A stretch of DNA of 64,000 bases. It comes from Ditylenchus dipsaci. Taxonomy: Eukaryota; Nematoda; Chromadorea; Rhabditida; Anguinidae. The stretch is from assembly GCA_004194705.1 (NCBI GenBank), contig SADC01001249.1:17887-81886 (forward strand), read 5' to 3'. Positions within the stretch are counted from its first letter, which is position 1; every line of letters begins with the position of its first letter. A program made the position numbers and the translations under genes. Under the pieces are notes generated by a model. It saw only the letters and a list, made by a program, of their open reading frames with translations. It had not been told where the DNA came from and made no database searches. Positions 52,786 through 64,000 of this stretch are shown one piece after another.

Positions 52786-55700
52786 TTGAGTAGACTATTC
52801 AGTTGCATATTACAAAAAAGGTGTGCTCTAACAACTTTTTTTCCAAATTTAGCCTGTATTTTCAAAATTTTTCTTTACTGGTTAAGTCTATTTTTCGGTC
52901 TGTTTTTTAATTTGCTGTTGGCTTGGCTAATTTGCAGCAAAAAGAGCGTTGAAGCTCGTCAGCTAGGCAGGATTTTCCTGCAGACTTGTTTGACGGATGT
53001 GATTTTCTTGGCAGCTTATTCGGTCATTATGCCGGTTGGTTTTGCTTAATCAGACATTTTTTACTGTATTCCACAAGGAATATAAGTTTTTGAGTAAAGT
53101 CTCTCTTTTTAATTCCATTTTTTGCCTTGGCTCCACCTGTTTTTAAATCAAGAGTCTACCTAATTATTTTATAGTTAAATTCAAAGAGAGCCGAGTGCGG
53201 CACTTATTGGGTTGGGGAGGGGGGGGGCGTATTTTTTCACTTATTTCAAAATAGTGTTTAAACGACTCTCAATTAAGTTAGTTTTATATGTTTAAACAAT
53301 AAAAAAGTTATTTTCGGACATTTTTCTACACAAAAAATGGATTTTTTGGAAAAAAATGTTTTGGCCAAAATTCGACTTTTTGCCTTGGTCCCCCAAGGCA
53401 ATCCAACCTGAAAGGGTACCTAAATACCCCCAAATATGGAATTTGAACATAGTTTTGTTAACTGGTGCCTACCGCATAAAAAAACTCTGGTATGCATACA
53501 TTTTTATGCATCCAGAGTCACTTTCGAGTGATTTGTGTCTAAGGTATGTGGCTGTGCGCATCTGAACTCCAAGCAACCAAGCTCCCGAAGGGGGCGCAGG
53601 GGGCTTGGATGGTTAGAGTTGCGCGCACTCACATACTTTAGATATGATTCCGAGCAAGACTCTTAATCAAAAATGCACAAAGAGACTATTTTTGCTCAGC
53701 CCTAGTGACCAAAACGGGGTAGAATACCTTAATACAAAATAATTTGCCTTGCTCCCCCAAGGCAAAAAGTCAAGCGTTGGTGAAAAATTTGTTTTCAGAA
53801 AACCAATTTTTTGTGTGAAAAAATGTTAGAAAATAACTTTTTTTATCGTTTGAACATATAAAAATCACTTAGGAGTCGTTAAAAAACTATTTTTTAATAA
53901 GTGAGAAACCCGCTCCTCCCTCCCCCCCTCACCCAACAAGTTCCCCGAGAACCTCTCAAAGAGCCATTAGAAAGCCATTAGATATCAGAAAAAGAATTTA
54001 TCAGTGTAGGTTAAAGGTCTTTAAAGGCACTTTCTGTAAAAATGGACCACTCCTTGTTCTCTCAACTTTTTCGTAATTTCTAGTTTTGCTCTTATTCGAA
54101 AAAAGAGACAATTCTGAAAAATTTTACTTTTCACAGAATGCCAACTTCCTATTTGGATCTCGAGATATGGCCAATTAAAACTTCGACCTATGTGTAATAC
54201 CCAAAATGTAGATGTTTCCTTTCTTGAGCATACAGATTTTATTTTCATCACAAGACCACCACACAACTCATATCATTCTACGCAGAATGATATGAGCTTT
54301 CTTATGGGAATAATGGTTTTTGCAATTCGGTCAATTTTTGTGGAAAAATTAACGTTTGATACAAAAGCCTTACTTATCAAAACACACATTTTTAGATAAA
54401 AAGCTATTTTTCACTATTTCAGAGTACTCTCGGTACGTTTTTATTGCGGATTCGGAAAGCACGACGCAATTTGAGCAAGATAGTCGAAATTTTTTTTTTT
54501 TTTGAAAATACGGGTTACAAAAAGATAGTCAATGAAAAAAAACATATACATACTGAAATTTTAATGACTTTTCGGCATTCATTCTTTCAGGATATTTTTG
54601 TACGCAATTTTTTTCTGTTTGAATGAAACCATTGATACCGTTTGATCCAGAATTAAGCAGGCTTTCTTTTGGTAATGATAGTTCATGATTGACTGAATAT
54701 TTTGTGGAAAAATTTGGTTTGGAACAACGGTGGAGCTTTTCAAAACAAGAATTTTCAGAAATCTGGACGAATTTTGAGTAACATAATTAAAAATAATTTA
54801 AAAAAAGCTGGGTGACAAAGAGTTTTCTTTTGAGACAAAAAAGCGTGTGTAAAAAGTTTACAATAACTTTTTGGTATCTTTTTTCTTTCGGGAATTTTTT
54901 CAATCTTTCGGGAAATTAATTTTTGCTGACAAAAATTGACAATTAATACAAAAATCCTGTTTTTTAAGACAGAAGTGTTAATAAAAACAACCTCCCTTCT
55001 TTTGGATAGGGCCAATTTTCCACCAGGAATGTGGTGATGAGACAGGCCACAGGGAGAATACATTGAGCACAGCTGCAATATCTTTTCAGAAAACCTTTGT
55101 GGACAAAGGCGCTTTACTGATCATCCAGACTGGCCTGTTTAGCCATTCCTCTAAACTAGTGGATTTTGTCTGCGTATGCACTTACATATTTGCTTTTGAT
55201 CTGGTACGCTATAATCTCCCTGTCCAATTTTTCTACCGATATATGGTAGTCTGCAGGCAGGCTTTATTTACATTTGAAATATTTCGCTCCAATAAATTCA
55301 TACTCGAAATTTGAATGTCCCATAACTTTTTGTCCTGATGACCATTTTCCTTATTTATTTTTCAATATTCAGAATATTATCAGTGAATAGACTAGGCGCC
55401 TTGGCAAGACGGAAACTCCGTGGGAGAAGATTCCACATAATTGGAATTACATACGTTCCTGCGTGAAAAAACCCGAATTTCAACACCGAATTCGTGTTCA
55501 GCACGATCGATTGCATACCAAGCGACCTTCAAATCTAAAACACGTATCCAATGTTTTTTATTTAAATATTTTTGCCTAGAAAGGATTTAAAAAAAAACTT
55601 AGGGTGGTAATTATTTTTGCACAGAGAATACTCTTTTTGCCCATAGAATATTTTTTTTCGCAGAGATTTAAAAATTTCTTGGTAATTTGAACTTATAGTC

Positions 55701-58700
55701 AAAATGACTAGGATTGCTCCGTATAGCAACCCTCCCCCCCTGCCCTACATTGACCGAAAGCCACTGAAATTTGGTGTTTTGGGGGTCCACGGGTCAACTT
55801 TATCGGCTTAGTCGCTAATAATCCCACCCAAAGTGAGATTCCAATGCGCGCAATCAAATTTTTGCAAAAAGTTCACCTCTTTTCAGTTAACCCCCAAAAA
55901 ACCAACTTTCAGGAAAATTTCACGGAATTTCGCCATGCCTTATGAGTAGGGACCCAAATTCTATGCAAATGCATATTTTTCTGCGGATATGCAAGCAATA
56001 GTTATTCACAAAAACCCCCTTTTAGCCCTGTTTGAGTACTTTTTTGTGCTTTCATGCAGCATGTTTTGCATATTTTCCATTTTTTAGTGCATATTTTGCA
56101 ATTTTGACGCATATTTTCTGCATATTGTAGAAAATCTCAGAAATTTTTCGGGTTGAAAGATGTTGCAGCATGCCAAATCTCGTCTTTTGTGTATAAATAA
56201 GTCAATTTCTTAGTTTCCAAAACCAGGACACTTTATTGTCAAGCATGTAAGAAAAAGATTTTTTCACTAAATAACCTTTATTGAGGTAGCTAACCTTTTA
56301 GTACCGTGCAATTCATATTTTCAGTTGAAGTAGCAAAATAACAGTGCAAAGCACCGATTTGGTTTGTAAAAGATATTAATTTCGAAAATAGCAAAATGCA
56401 CATTGTTTATATTTGCGAGAAGATGCGAAGAAGTGGCAGGAGTACAGAACCCCTAAATGTCTCGAAATTGCTTCACAAAATATATTTTTTGCAACTTAGC
56501 TAGTGAATGGCGGTCAACACTTTTCAAAAATCTTTTTCGACTGAAATCCTGCGGCATCTTCATGGGAGCAGAAAGTTTTTTAAAGCTATGTTCAAATCCT
56601 AGGTCAAATGGACGTCAAATAAATTAAATCCTAAAGTCAAATAAATTAAATCCTTAGGTTAAATCACCTTGCTTCAGCAAAGCCATATGTCAAATTTTGG
56701 TCAATTCTTTTTGCAAAAAAAATTAGCATTATCCAAAAAGTATCTTTTAATCATGTATAAGCTGCCAAACAGTTTAAAAGCATGTTTTAGAGCAATTTTA
56801 CGAGATATAGTGATTCTTCACAAATGTTATGCGGTACATTTAAAAGGTTTAGTCTAAAAATTATACTGCATATTTTACGTTTTTAGCGCATATTTAAGCA
56901 TTTTTAGCGCATATTTTATGCGCATATTTCGCATTTTTTAGTGCATAGAATTTGGGTCCCTACTTATGAGGTATCAGTGTACAGTCAAACATCGATTCAA
57001 CGGTCTCCAAGTTCGTTCCCACCTAGGGTCCGACACTTTTTTAAGCGGATTTGAAAAGCGCTTTGTCAGTTATTTTTTCACAGTCTGGTTGCAAATATCG
57101 TAAGGATTCCGATTTTGCCGATCGTTTTTCAAAAACCTAAAGTGTTTGCTTTTAAAAAAGCAAAACCTCGATTTAAAGATCCCATTTTAAAAATTGGAAG
57201 GTACTTAAATCAAGGTTTTGCTTTTTTAAAAGCAAAAATTTCAGGTTTTTGAAAAACGATCCGCGAAATCGTAATGCTTGCGATATTTGCGACCAGAATG
57301 TGAAAACAGAACTTACAAAGAGCTTTTAAAATCAGCTTAACAAAGTGTCGGACCCTAGGTGGGAGCGAACTTGAAGTGAGGGTCTTTAAATCGAAATTTG
57401 ACTGTATCGAGGTAGGACCGTGGAAAAGTATGTTTCAAAAATCCACAGGAATTTCCATCCTCAACTCCCTATAAAGTCGATTTCTACCTGGGTGAAAAAA
57501 AATAGTGCTACAAAACCTTCTATTTAAGTTCGAAAATAATCGACAAGATAAAAAGCTATGACATTTTTAAAGTTTGTGAATGACTTTTCAAAACAATAAA
57601 GGGGTACTTTTGACTTTTAGAAAATAAACAATTTTTTTTCAGAGATAAGAAAATAAATCAACACTTTTTATTGGCCATGCTCAGCCCAGTTCTATTTTTA
57701 AGTATGATCACTGTAGCTTTACTATGCACAAATTTCTATTTTAATGGGAATGATGTGGCAGTGGAAAAGATCGCAAATATTTTCCAAATTGACCAAAATC
57801 AAACAACTATATCATATTTCGGTCCTAATGTAAGATTCATCAATTTTTAATAAAAAAAATTTCACCTATAGTCCGAATTCTTATTTTGTCTGATTTTTTT
57901 TAAAATGCCGACAATTTCAGTTAAAAATGATTCGTAGCTTTCGATACATTAAACATTTTGTTCACTGAATATTTCGATTGCAGGGTTTGAATCCGCACTA
58001 GAACAGATTAACTTTTTCGTTTATTTTTTACAAGCTTTTACCACCTCTAGACCTGATATTTTTATAAGGAACATGAAAATTTTATTGGTTTTTTCGGTTG
58101 CCCATTGTAAGTTGGCTTTTTTTTGTAAAATGCAGAATAGTAAATTTAATTTAGAATAGTAAGTTTGAAATGTCGAAAATATAAAAAAAATATCAGCAAC
58201 TAGAAAGTATTTTTGGATATTTTTGCTACTGTTTTAAAACACGATAAGAACAACCTTTTGCAACTTTGATCCAGGTCGACACTGGTGGCCGAGTGGGTGT
58301 GCGTTTATGTTCAAAAGTGGTACTCGCGTGTTCGAATCCTGTGGTTCAGTTCAGTCAAAGTTTCAGTTTTGATGAAAAAATGTTGGGCATATCAAATTTT
58401 GACCCTAGTAGCGAATAACCCCCAACTTTTCACTTTTTTACTTTAGTAAAAAGTACCCAAATTTATGTCCAGACCCCGGAAAATGTGCGTAAACTCTTCA
58501 TCAGTCACAACTTCCGTACGCTGGCCTACCCCCAAGCCTAAGGGCTAAGCCTAAACTTGTTGTTTGCAAGGGTAGTTACCGAAATTTTAAAAGGTCGGAT
58601 GCTTGGGGGAGGGGGGGGGTATTCGCCACTCGCGCCTAAATTTCTATTACTAAGTCTGACTTGTGAAATTTTAAAACTAACATGTTCTTAGTCCCCTTTT

Positions 58701-60203
58701 ATAATGTGCATATTACAGGAGGGTTTTTTTGGGGCGGGTATATTGTTTTGGGGCTGGTAAATTGGGGGAGATATATTACAGTAGCGCCGAATTTTTTTTA
58801 TAGGATTCATCATTCACAACTTTTCTCAGCTCATATGTTTTAATTTCCAATGTGCTGGTATATTCCTTGATTATTTGGATGAGTTTTAAAATTTGGAAGT
58901 GCATCAATAAATCGTCTGCCAGACTGGAGCTTCAACGAGCTAAGGCGATTAATAGGCAAATTAGTGTGGTGCTCATACTACAGGTATTTTTTAAAACACA
59001 CATCTCTTTTGCTACTGATATTTTAGGCAAGCATCCCACTGTTTCTAGCCTTTTTACCAATGACTTTTATTGTCTACACTGCCCTGACCAGTGACTCGGC
59101 TTCATGGCTCTTCGACCGAGTAAACATTGTTTTCAGTTGGCTTCCGGTATGTTTTCTGTAAAAATGCGTTCAAAAAAATATTTGCAGCGAAAATACTTTT
59201 ATTACCTTGAGTTTGAAAAAAAACATAAAAATCGTGAAGTTAGCAGTCGTACCTGGATGCAAAATGACCCCAAGGGGCAGGGTTACGTTTCGTTTCCGAT
59301 TTAGTCAGCTTTGGGCCCTACCCTATTCACTCTTTTAATCGCCCATGGGCGTTTATTTTTCAACCCTTAAAAAATCGGGAAAAAATGTTCGATTATGAGA
59401 TTTTCGGGTGCTCAACCAAAATTTGAAAAGTGGAATCAGGTAAACTCGTGGTAACTGAGAAAACGCAAAAAACAGATTTGCAAAATAATTTTTTTAAACT
59501 GAGATATAGGTCCTTAAGGGTGGGCGTTTATTAGAGGGTGGGCGATAAATAGAGTGAATACGGTATACGACAATAGGTCCCATTTTTTGCCTTGGTCCCC
59601 CTGTTGATTTATTTGCTTATTTTTTGCTTCTATTTTAACCAATTTTATTTTCTTCTTTCGGCGACACACTAACATTCCTAAATTTTCACGAGTTGTTCAA
59701 CAAATTTTCTGAAATAATTCTGATTTCTTGCACGACAGTTCTGACGAAAAGAGCAATTGGAAGTTTGCTGGGTTAACTTGACTTAATTTTAGTCAAAGCT
59801 GACCAAATCGGTCCATTTTTGGGCGGTATTATATCGAGGGTGGTGTTGTATCCAGGTTCGACTCTAATAAATTGCTTTTAATACAGCCGTTTTTTGAAAA
59901 TATGGAAAATCCTTCGGTACTGATCCTAAGCCGCTAAATGCGTCCTAAAATACCTTCGCTAAGCCTCGTCTCAGAAAGACCATCGCGAGTCTTCCTTCAT
60001 TGAGAGATAGAACCAAATCGACTTTAAATCTGCCTCGCACTACCTAATTATTCACCCTTTTTCTTTTACAGGTAACCAATCCATTGCTCACCATCCTCAT
60101 CATAAAACAATATAGAAGTCGTGTGCTGGACCAGCTGAGGTGTCGCAGTAACACAGTTACTAGTGTAAAGGCTGTCAACAGTATTTCAAAAGTCATTACT
60201 TAG
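52786..60203 (+). CDS. Nematode serpentine chemoreceptor (Str/Srh-like 7TM GPCR), paralog 2
   Basis: Six exons: 52786-53034, 55090-55256, 57643-57829, 58804-58983, 59027-59146 and 60072-60203. Phases agree and give about 344 residues. Exons 2, 4 and 5 have exactly the lengths of paralog 1 (167, 180, 120 bp). Motifs: LFFGLFFNLLLAWLI (TM1), LPVQFFYRYMVVCR (end of TM3), LSPVLFLSMITVALL (TM4), SYVLISNVLVYSLIIWMSF (TM5), FLAFLPMTFIVYTALT (TM6), LPVTNPLLTILIIKQYRSRV (end of TM7). Intron 2 has a GC donor (AG|GCAGGC); intron 1 has GTTGGT. As in paralog 1, exon 1 lacks an in-frame ATG (TTG used here); a possible ATTTAG acceptor is at about 52853. AATAAA directly follows the stop. Introns are full of transposons. 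Confidence 0.85.
53208..53945. mobile_element. Foldback element in chemoreceptor 2 intron 1
   Basis: Arms of about 200 bp: left ACTTATTGGGTTGGGGAGGG and AGTTATTTTCGGACATTTTT, right their inverses ending CCCTCACCCAACAAGT. The loop carries the CACTCGAAAGTGACTCTGG-type module and two TGCCTTGGTCCCCCAAGGCA-type motifs. Confidence 0.75.
55690..55930. repeat. Dispersed repeat shared with 63040-63310
   Basis: Both copies have AAATGACT(A/T)GGATTGCTC, TCGGCTTAGTCGCT or AGGCTTAGTCGCTCAGA, and TTTTTGCAAAAAGTTCACC in the same order. Noncoding. Confidence 0.55.
55947..56962. mobile_element. 1-kb hAT-like element, TAGGGACCCAAATTC ends
   Basis: Ends TAGGGACCCAAATTCTATGC and ...TGCATAGAATTTGGGTCCCTA are perfect inverses. 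Perfect 8-bp duplication CTTATGAG at 55939-55946 and 56963-56970. Both ends carry runs of GCATATTTT words. The ~650-bp interior has no long ORF, so it is nonautonomous. In intron 2 of chemoreceptor 2. Confidence 0.9.
56982..57404. mobile_element. Pogo/Tigger-like MITE
   Basis: Ends CAGTCAAACATCGATTCAAC and ...TTTAAATCGAAATTTGACTG, TA on both sides (56980-56981, 57405-57406). Internal AAGTTCGTTCCCACCTAGGG and inverse. It starts 12 bp after the hAT element's duplication. Confidence 0.9.
58270..58345 (+). repeat. tRNA-like SINE head
   Basis: TGGCCGAGTGGGTGTGCG fits an A box and GTGTTCGAATCCTG a B box, with spacing of a long-variable-arm tRNA. T and acceptor stems do not pair, so it is not called as a tRNA gene. 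In intron 3 of chemoreceptor 2. Confidence 0.45.
58403..58645. mobile_element. Family D element
   Basis: Left end GACCCTAGTAGCGAATAACC, right end GGGGGTATTCGCCACTCGCG. Carries TTTACTTTAGTAAAAAGTAC, AGACCCCGGAAAATGTGCG and CGTACGCTGGCCTACCCC. Confidence 0.75.
59318..59573. mobile_element. TACGGTA-type MITE (family B)
   Basis: Left end CCTATTCACTCTTTTAATCG, right end ...GCGATAAATAGAGTGAATACGG. Internal ACCAAAATTTGAAAAGTGGA matches the copy at 28699-28949. In intron 5 of chemoreceptor 2. Confidence 0.75.
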
Positions 60204-60676
60204 AATAAAAAATATTTGAATTTGATGGATAATTGGAATGCTACATAATTAAATTGACAAATTGTATTAGTGGGCTTTTGTGAAGTATGCGATTGACGTT
60301 TGCGTAGAGTGGAAGCGGGTTTCTATTGGCCCCAATAGTCTCTTGTGTGGTGTAGCGAGAAATAAATTGACTCTGATCTAAGCTTCTATACTTTAACTCA
60401 AACTTGAGTAATTAAACACATTCAAACAATAAAAATGAGTGGGAAGGCCTTTTTCAGAAAAAAAAATTTGACCGAAAATTGACTTTTTGCCTTCAGGGTA
60501 GCCAGGGTGAACCATTATATATTGAGGTATGCTTCTCTGTTTTGTTCACTGGAGCTGGGCAAAACAGTCTCTAAATGCATTTTCGATCAAGAGTCTTGCT
60601 TGGAACGATGTCTAAGGTAAGTGAGTGCACGCATCGCTAACTCTGAAGCTCTTTTCAGGGGCGCAGAGGGCTTGCA

Positions 60677-61290
60677 CTAGGAGGAAATTCGCGAAAACAA
60701 AATTATCCAAATACGGAATGTTGCCAACATGAAAATTGCCAAATCGAAATTCGCCGTAAAGAAATTCACCGAATCGAAATTCGCCAATAGAAAATTCGCC
60801 CAGCGTCACTTTCACCTGAAAAAGTTTGCTCGCCGCTAAATTTCTACCCTATTTTTCCTTAGGCAAAATCTACTCTTGACAAATTTCAATTTGGCAAAAC
60901 ATGCCTTTGGTAAATTTGGCGCGCACAGACTTACCTTAGACAGAATTACGAGCAAGACTATTGGTCAAAATGCATAGAGAAGTCTTTTTGCCCAGCTCGA
61001 GCAAGAAAAATGTGATAAATCACCCAGAAATGAGCCTAAAATACCCGAAAAAGACCATCTACCCCCAAGGGCGGGTGGCAAATTTTTTTGAAAAAATTTA
61101 ATTTTTCTCATTCAGAAAGAGTTTAGAAATGCTTCTCGTATTTTGTTGTGCAGAAAAAATGAGTTGGAAGGGGTGATTCTGGGTCACTTTTCAAAAAATC
61201 CTAGTATGGGGGGTAACTAAAGAAGTAACCAAATTTCAATTTGGCAAAACATGCTTTTGGCGAATTTCGTTTTTGCCAAGTTTCCCCTAG
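60677..61290. mobile_element. Element with GAAATTCGCC repeats at its end
   Basis: Ends CTAGGAGGAAATTCGCGAAA and ...GTTTTTGCCAAGTTTCCCCTAG are roughly inverted. The left side has about eight GAAATTCGCC/AAAATTGCC words (ORF artefact GEFRFGEF). The middle repeats the ACTTACCTTAGACA module seen at 51840 and 53630. Confidence 0.55.
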
Positions 61291-61645
61291 TCGGGACTTG
61301 AAGACTCAGAGTTAGAGACAGTGACGCTGTCTCTAACTCCAACTCTACAGTTTCTTATATGAGCTGTGATTGAAAATTGAGTAATAAATAAAATCCGAAT
61401 TTTAAATGCACGCAAAAAAGTAATTCGAAAACATTATTTAGAGAATTAGGGTGAGCCCGCGCAAATTTAAATTTCGCAAATTGCTGGGCTTATATCTTCT
61501 TTCTTTTGTCTCGAGTTTCATGCCGACATAGATGTTTAAAAAGTGAGTCCGGGCCGCCCTAGTCGGGCGGACCGACTGTTTCAAACACCCGACTCGGGCC
61601 CAGTTATGATTATTTTTGACTAGTTTCCGATAGTTGAAACGTGTC

Positions 61646-62055
61646 AGTAATGCCGAAAACTGTACTACAGTTGCAAAAACTGTACTACAGTTTAGAACCG
61701 TACTACACTTTGAAAACTGTATAATCGACTCCCTCTATAACATACCCCTGTTTGGCGAACTTTTTCTATAACGAACGGTTTTTTCTGGCTTGGTTGGATT
61801 TGCCTTAAATAAGGCCTCTAAAACGGACTCCATCTATAACACCTAGAACCGGTCCACAGGGTGTTCGTTATAGAGGGAGCCGACTGCAGTACATTTCAAA
61901 AACAGTAGTACAGTTTTTAAAACAGTAGTATGGTTTGACTACCATTTTAAACTGTACTATAGTTTTAAAACTGTAGTACAGTTTTTAAAGTGTAGTACAG
62001 TTCTGAACTGTAGTACAGTTTTTGAAACTGTAGTACAGTTATTCGGCATTATTGA
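61646..62055. mobile_element. ACTGTAGTACAGT-repeat element, copy 2, interrupted
   Basis: Ends GTCAGTAATGCCGAAAACTG and ...TTATTCGGCATTATTGAC match copy 1 at 44007-44272. It is split by a CTCCCTCTATAAC element at 61724-61886 (GACTCCCTCTATAACATACC / TTCGTTATAGAGGGAGCCGA). Confidence 0.8.
61724..61886. mobile_element. Nested pogo/Tigger-like MITE
   Basis: Right end ...TATAGAGGGAGCCGACTG; left end AATCGACTCCCTCTATAAC. A TA precedes the left end. It interrupts the 61646-62055 element. Confidence 0.7.
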
Positions 62056-62085
62056 CAAAAGAGATATTCTGGAGATATTTGTTGA

Positions 62086-62292
62086 AATTTTATTTTCTCT
62101 AAATTTTTCCTGTCTGATTGCAAAACTTTTATCCACCGGCTCAGCCTATTTTTCGGTTTGTTTTTTAATTTGCTGTTGGCTTGGCTTATATTGAGCAAAA
62201 AGAACGATGAGACTCGTCAACTGAGCAGGATTTTTCTGGTGACATGCCTGACTGATTTGATATTTCTGGTAGCTGTTTCAGTCACTTTGCCA
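62086..62292 (+). CDS. Chemoreceptor paralog 3, first exon only
   Basis: The frame reads LSLFFGLFFNLLLAWLILSK, NDETRQLSRIF, CLTDLIFLVAVSVTLP, then a GC-type donor (CCA|GCGAGT). It matches exon 1 of paralogs 1 and 2 along its length. No in-frame ATG; TGA lies just upstream at 62083. No exon 2 (the LPVQFFYRY segment) is seen before 64000. Exon 2 may lie beyond the window, since intron 1 of the sisters is 1.5-2.1 kb, or this is a fragment. Confidence 0.7.
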
Positions 62293-64000
62293 GCGAGTTT
62301 TTTTACGAAAGCATTCTTAAATAGGTTATGATTTTGCAGGAGCCTAGAATCCTGAAAAGAGAGAGGAAATCGCCTACGGGCTGGTTTAGGGTCGGGCTTT
62401 TATTTTCTTGTACAGTCAACTCTCGATATAACGCCACCATTGGGAATCGAGGCTTCACTTGACTGAATTTAGTCTAATATTTTTTTTAGTTCGACTATCG
62501 AAGTTCGAAAAAATTGGAAAATTTATACTATTAAAATAAATATTAGCAAAATTTACAATTATAAGTAGTCTTTTTCGACATGAAAATTTCAAAAATAGAA
62601 GCTAAAAATTGAAAAATTGTTTAAATTCTAAGATGGGTGGATTATTGTCCTGACTATTTTTAAAAATTTTGCAAAAAATTGGTATAATTTTGAATTTTTT
62701 TGATAATTTTTCTGAATTGCCATTTTTTATTGAAAAGAGGGCTCAGAAAACAATCGAATTTTATATTAGAAATCAAGGTGAATTTGTGTCTTGTGAAATT
62801 TTGAAATGGGTGGTGTCTAAAATTGTTATAATTTAGCGTTTTTGCCACCGAATTGGCGAATTACCCGCTTCTTATGTCGAAAAAGCCTTTAAAAGGGGGG
62901 GTTTTTAATTTTGGAGAAGGGTGAATGGGCTGTCCTAGAAATAGCCTTTCTATACTACTTGTACCAAACCGAATTTTCTTTCCTTGACCTTCTAAATTTC
63001 GCATAATTTTTTCATATGGATTTTTTAGTTTGAAAATGACTTGGATTGCTCAGAATCCCAACCCGGAGTGGCCAGAAACTCCTGAAAGTTGGTTTTCAGG
63101 GGTTGACTAAAGGGTGCTTAACTTATTGCGAAAATTCGATTTGGCGTATCATAATTCCAGTCCGATAGGCTTAGTCGCTCAGAATTTTAAGTTTATGTTA
63201 GTTTTGAGTGGTCTAGGGTGGAATTCTGAACGATTAAGCCCATCGACTGGAATTCTGATCCGCGTAATCGCAATTTTTGCAAAAAGTTCACCAAGAGTTT
63301 AAAAGTTCACGTTTAAGCCTAAGCCAAAAAATATCCGAAAGAGTCACAATTAAAAAACAGCTTTTTTCTCACGTTATTATTGCGTAATTGTTTTACTTTT
63401 TCTTGTCTATTGATAATAAATAAATTTTGCTAGAGTCGTAGGTTATTATGCATAGAATCCCTAGTAAAGTACCATAAATTACCGCGTTTAACCCGTGGGT
63501 TATCTATGTGGCACGGGCTATCTGTGGAGCGTGGGCTATCTGTGGGTATAATTAATGTCGAAGCATCGTTACAGCTGTTAGAGTGGTTTTTTGACTACTT
63601 TCAATATGCACTTTATTCAGATATCATACCTATCAAAATACATCAAACCAAAACCTCAAAGTCAGCACCGGTATACATTCGTAGACTGTTTATTGCATTT
63701 ACGAGTTCTTCTGGTAAATCGAAAGTCAATCATAGTAGTATATGAAAGGGCGGTTCTAGACCACTCATTCACGAAATTTTTTTGGTCAATAAAAACAGAT
63801 GATTTACGCATAAAACACAAAATATTCAGCATATATGTGATCAAGTTCAACGTAAAAAAGCTATAGTTTTATGAATTCTTGTGAATGAAATTTTTCTAAA
63901 ACACTATAATTTGTAAAAAAGATCTATTAGATCACATATGTGTTTTTATTAATAATAATGTGTTTTTATGGAGAAAGTGTGAATAAATAAAAATTTCAAT
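62293..64000. other. Gene-free end of the window
   Basis: Half of a pogo-like end (CAGTCAACTCTCGATATAAC) is at about 62414. A dispersed repeat at 63040-63310 is shared with 55690-55930. A short tandem of GGGCTATCTGTGG is at 63500-63555. ORFs at 63506-63866 overlap on both strands and look spurious. Confidence 0.5.

Noticed and set aside
60612..60815. ORF with GEFRFGEF repeats
   Set aside because: A translation of the GAAATTCGCC repeat at a transposon end; not a gene.
63506..63866. ORFs of 79-91 residues near the window end
   Set aside because: Overlapping in several frames with no recognisable motif or splice pattern. Could be partial, but not supportable.

Overview
This is AT-rich eukaryotic DNA with intron-rich genes. 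Most introns are GT-AG with nematode-style acceptors (TTTTCAG or TTTTTAG). The gene content points to a nematode: one intact and one nearly intact serpentine chemoreceptor gene of the nematode Str/Srh type, a third receptor exon, and a PEN-2 protein closest in my recollection to the worm form. The very high load of DNA transposons and the family content would fit a non-Caenorhabditis, perhaps enoplean, nematode. That placement is inference.

Layout. 1-3913 (+): the 3' part of NDUFS2 (complex I 49 kDa subunit), followed 217 bp later by pen-2 (gamma-secretase subunit). 5277-8038 (-): a Ser/Thr/Pro-rich coding-like block broken by frame changes, plus one possible exon. 8537-29488 (-): two tandem paralogous secreted genes, each with one chitin-binding (CBM14-like) domain followed by four LDL-receptor class A repeats. 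A complete MRG-domain chromatin gene (12000-15643, +) lies inside intron 1 of the first paralog. An orphan + strand terminal exon lies at 18549-18811. 30627-33148: a MULE transposon with long terminal inverted repeats (TIRs) and a target-site duplication. 35345-36320: a 29-bp satellite. 38.1-41.3 kb: a Tc1-type remnant and a compound palindrome. 41622-47683 and 52786-60203 (+): two six-exon chemoreceptor paralogs with near-identical exon lengths, and a third first exon at 62086-62292.

Introns and intergenic DNA are packed with small DNA transposons. There are TA-flanked pogo/Tigger-like MITEs, 8-bp-TSD hAT-like MITEs (several with perfect target duplications), long foldback elements, tRNA-headed inverted pairs, and a FLYWCH-carrying element with an intact two-exon ORF. 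Many are nested.

Single-base indels interrupt several otherwise convincing coding exons (NDUFS2, both LDLa genes, the MULE transposase). In NDUFS2 and the first LDLa gene, restoring one base makes the exon lengths and phases close exactly. I read those as probable consensus errors rather than decay. No rRNA gene, no convincing functional tRNA gene and no CRISPR array were seen.
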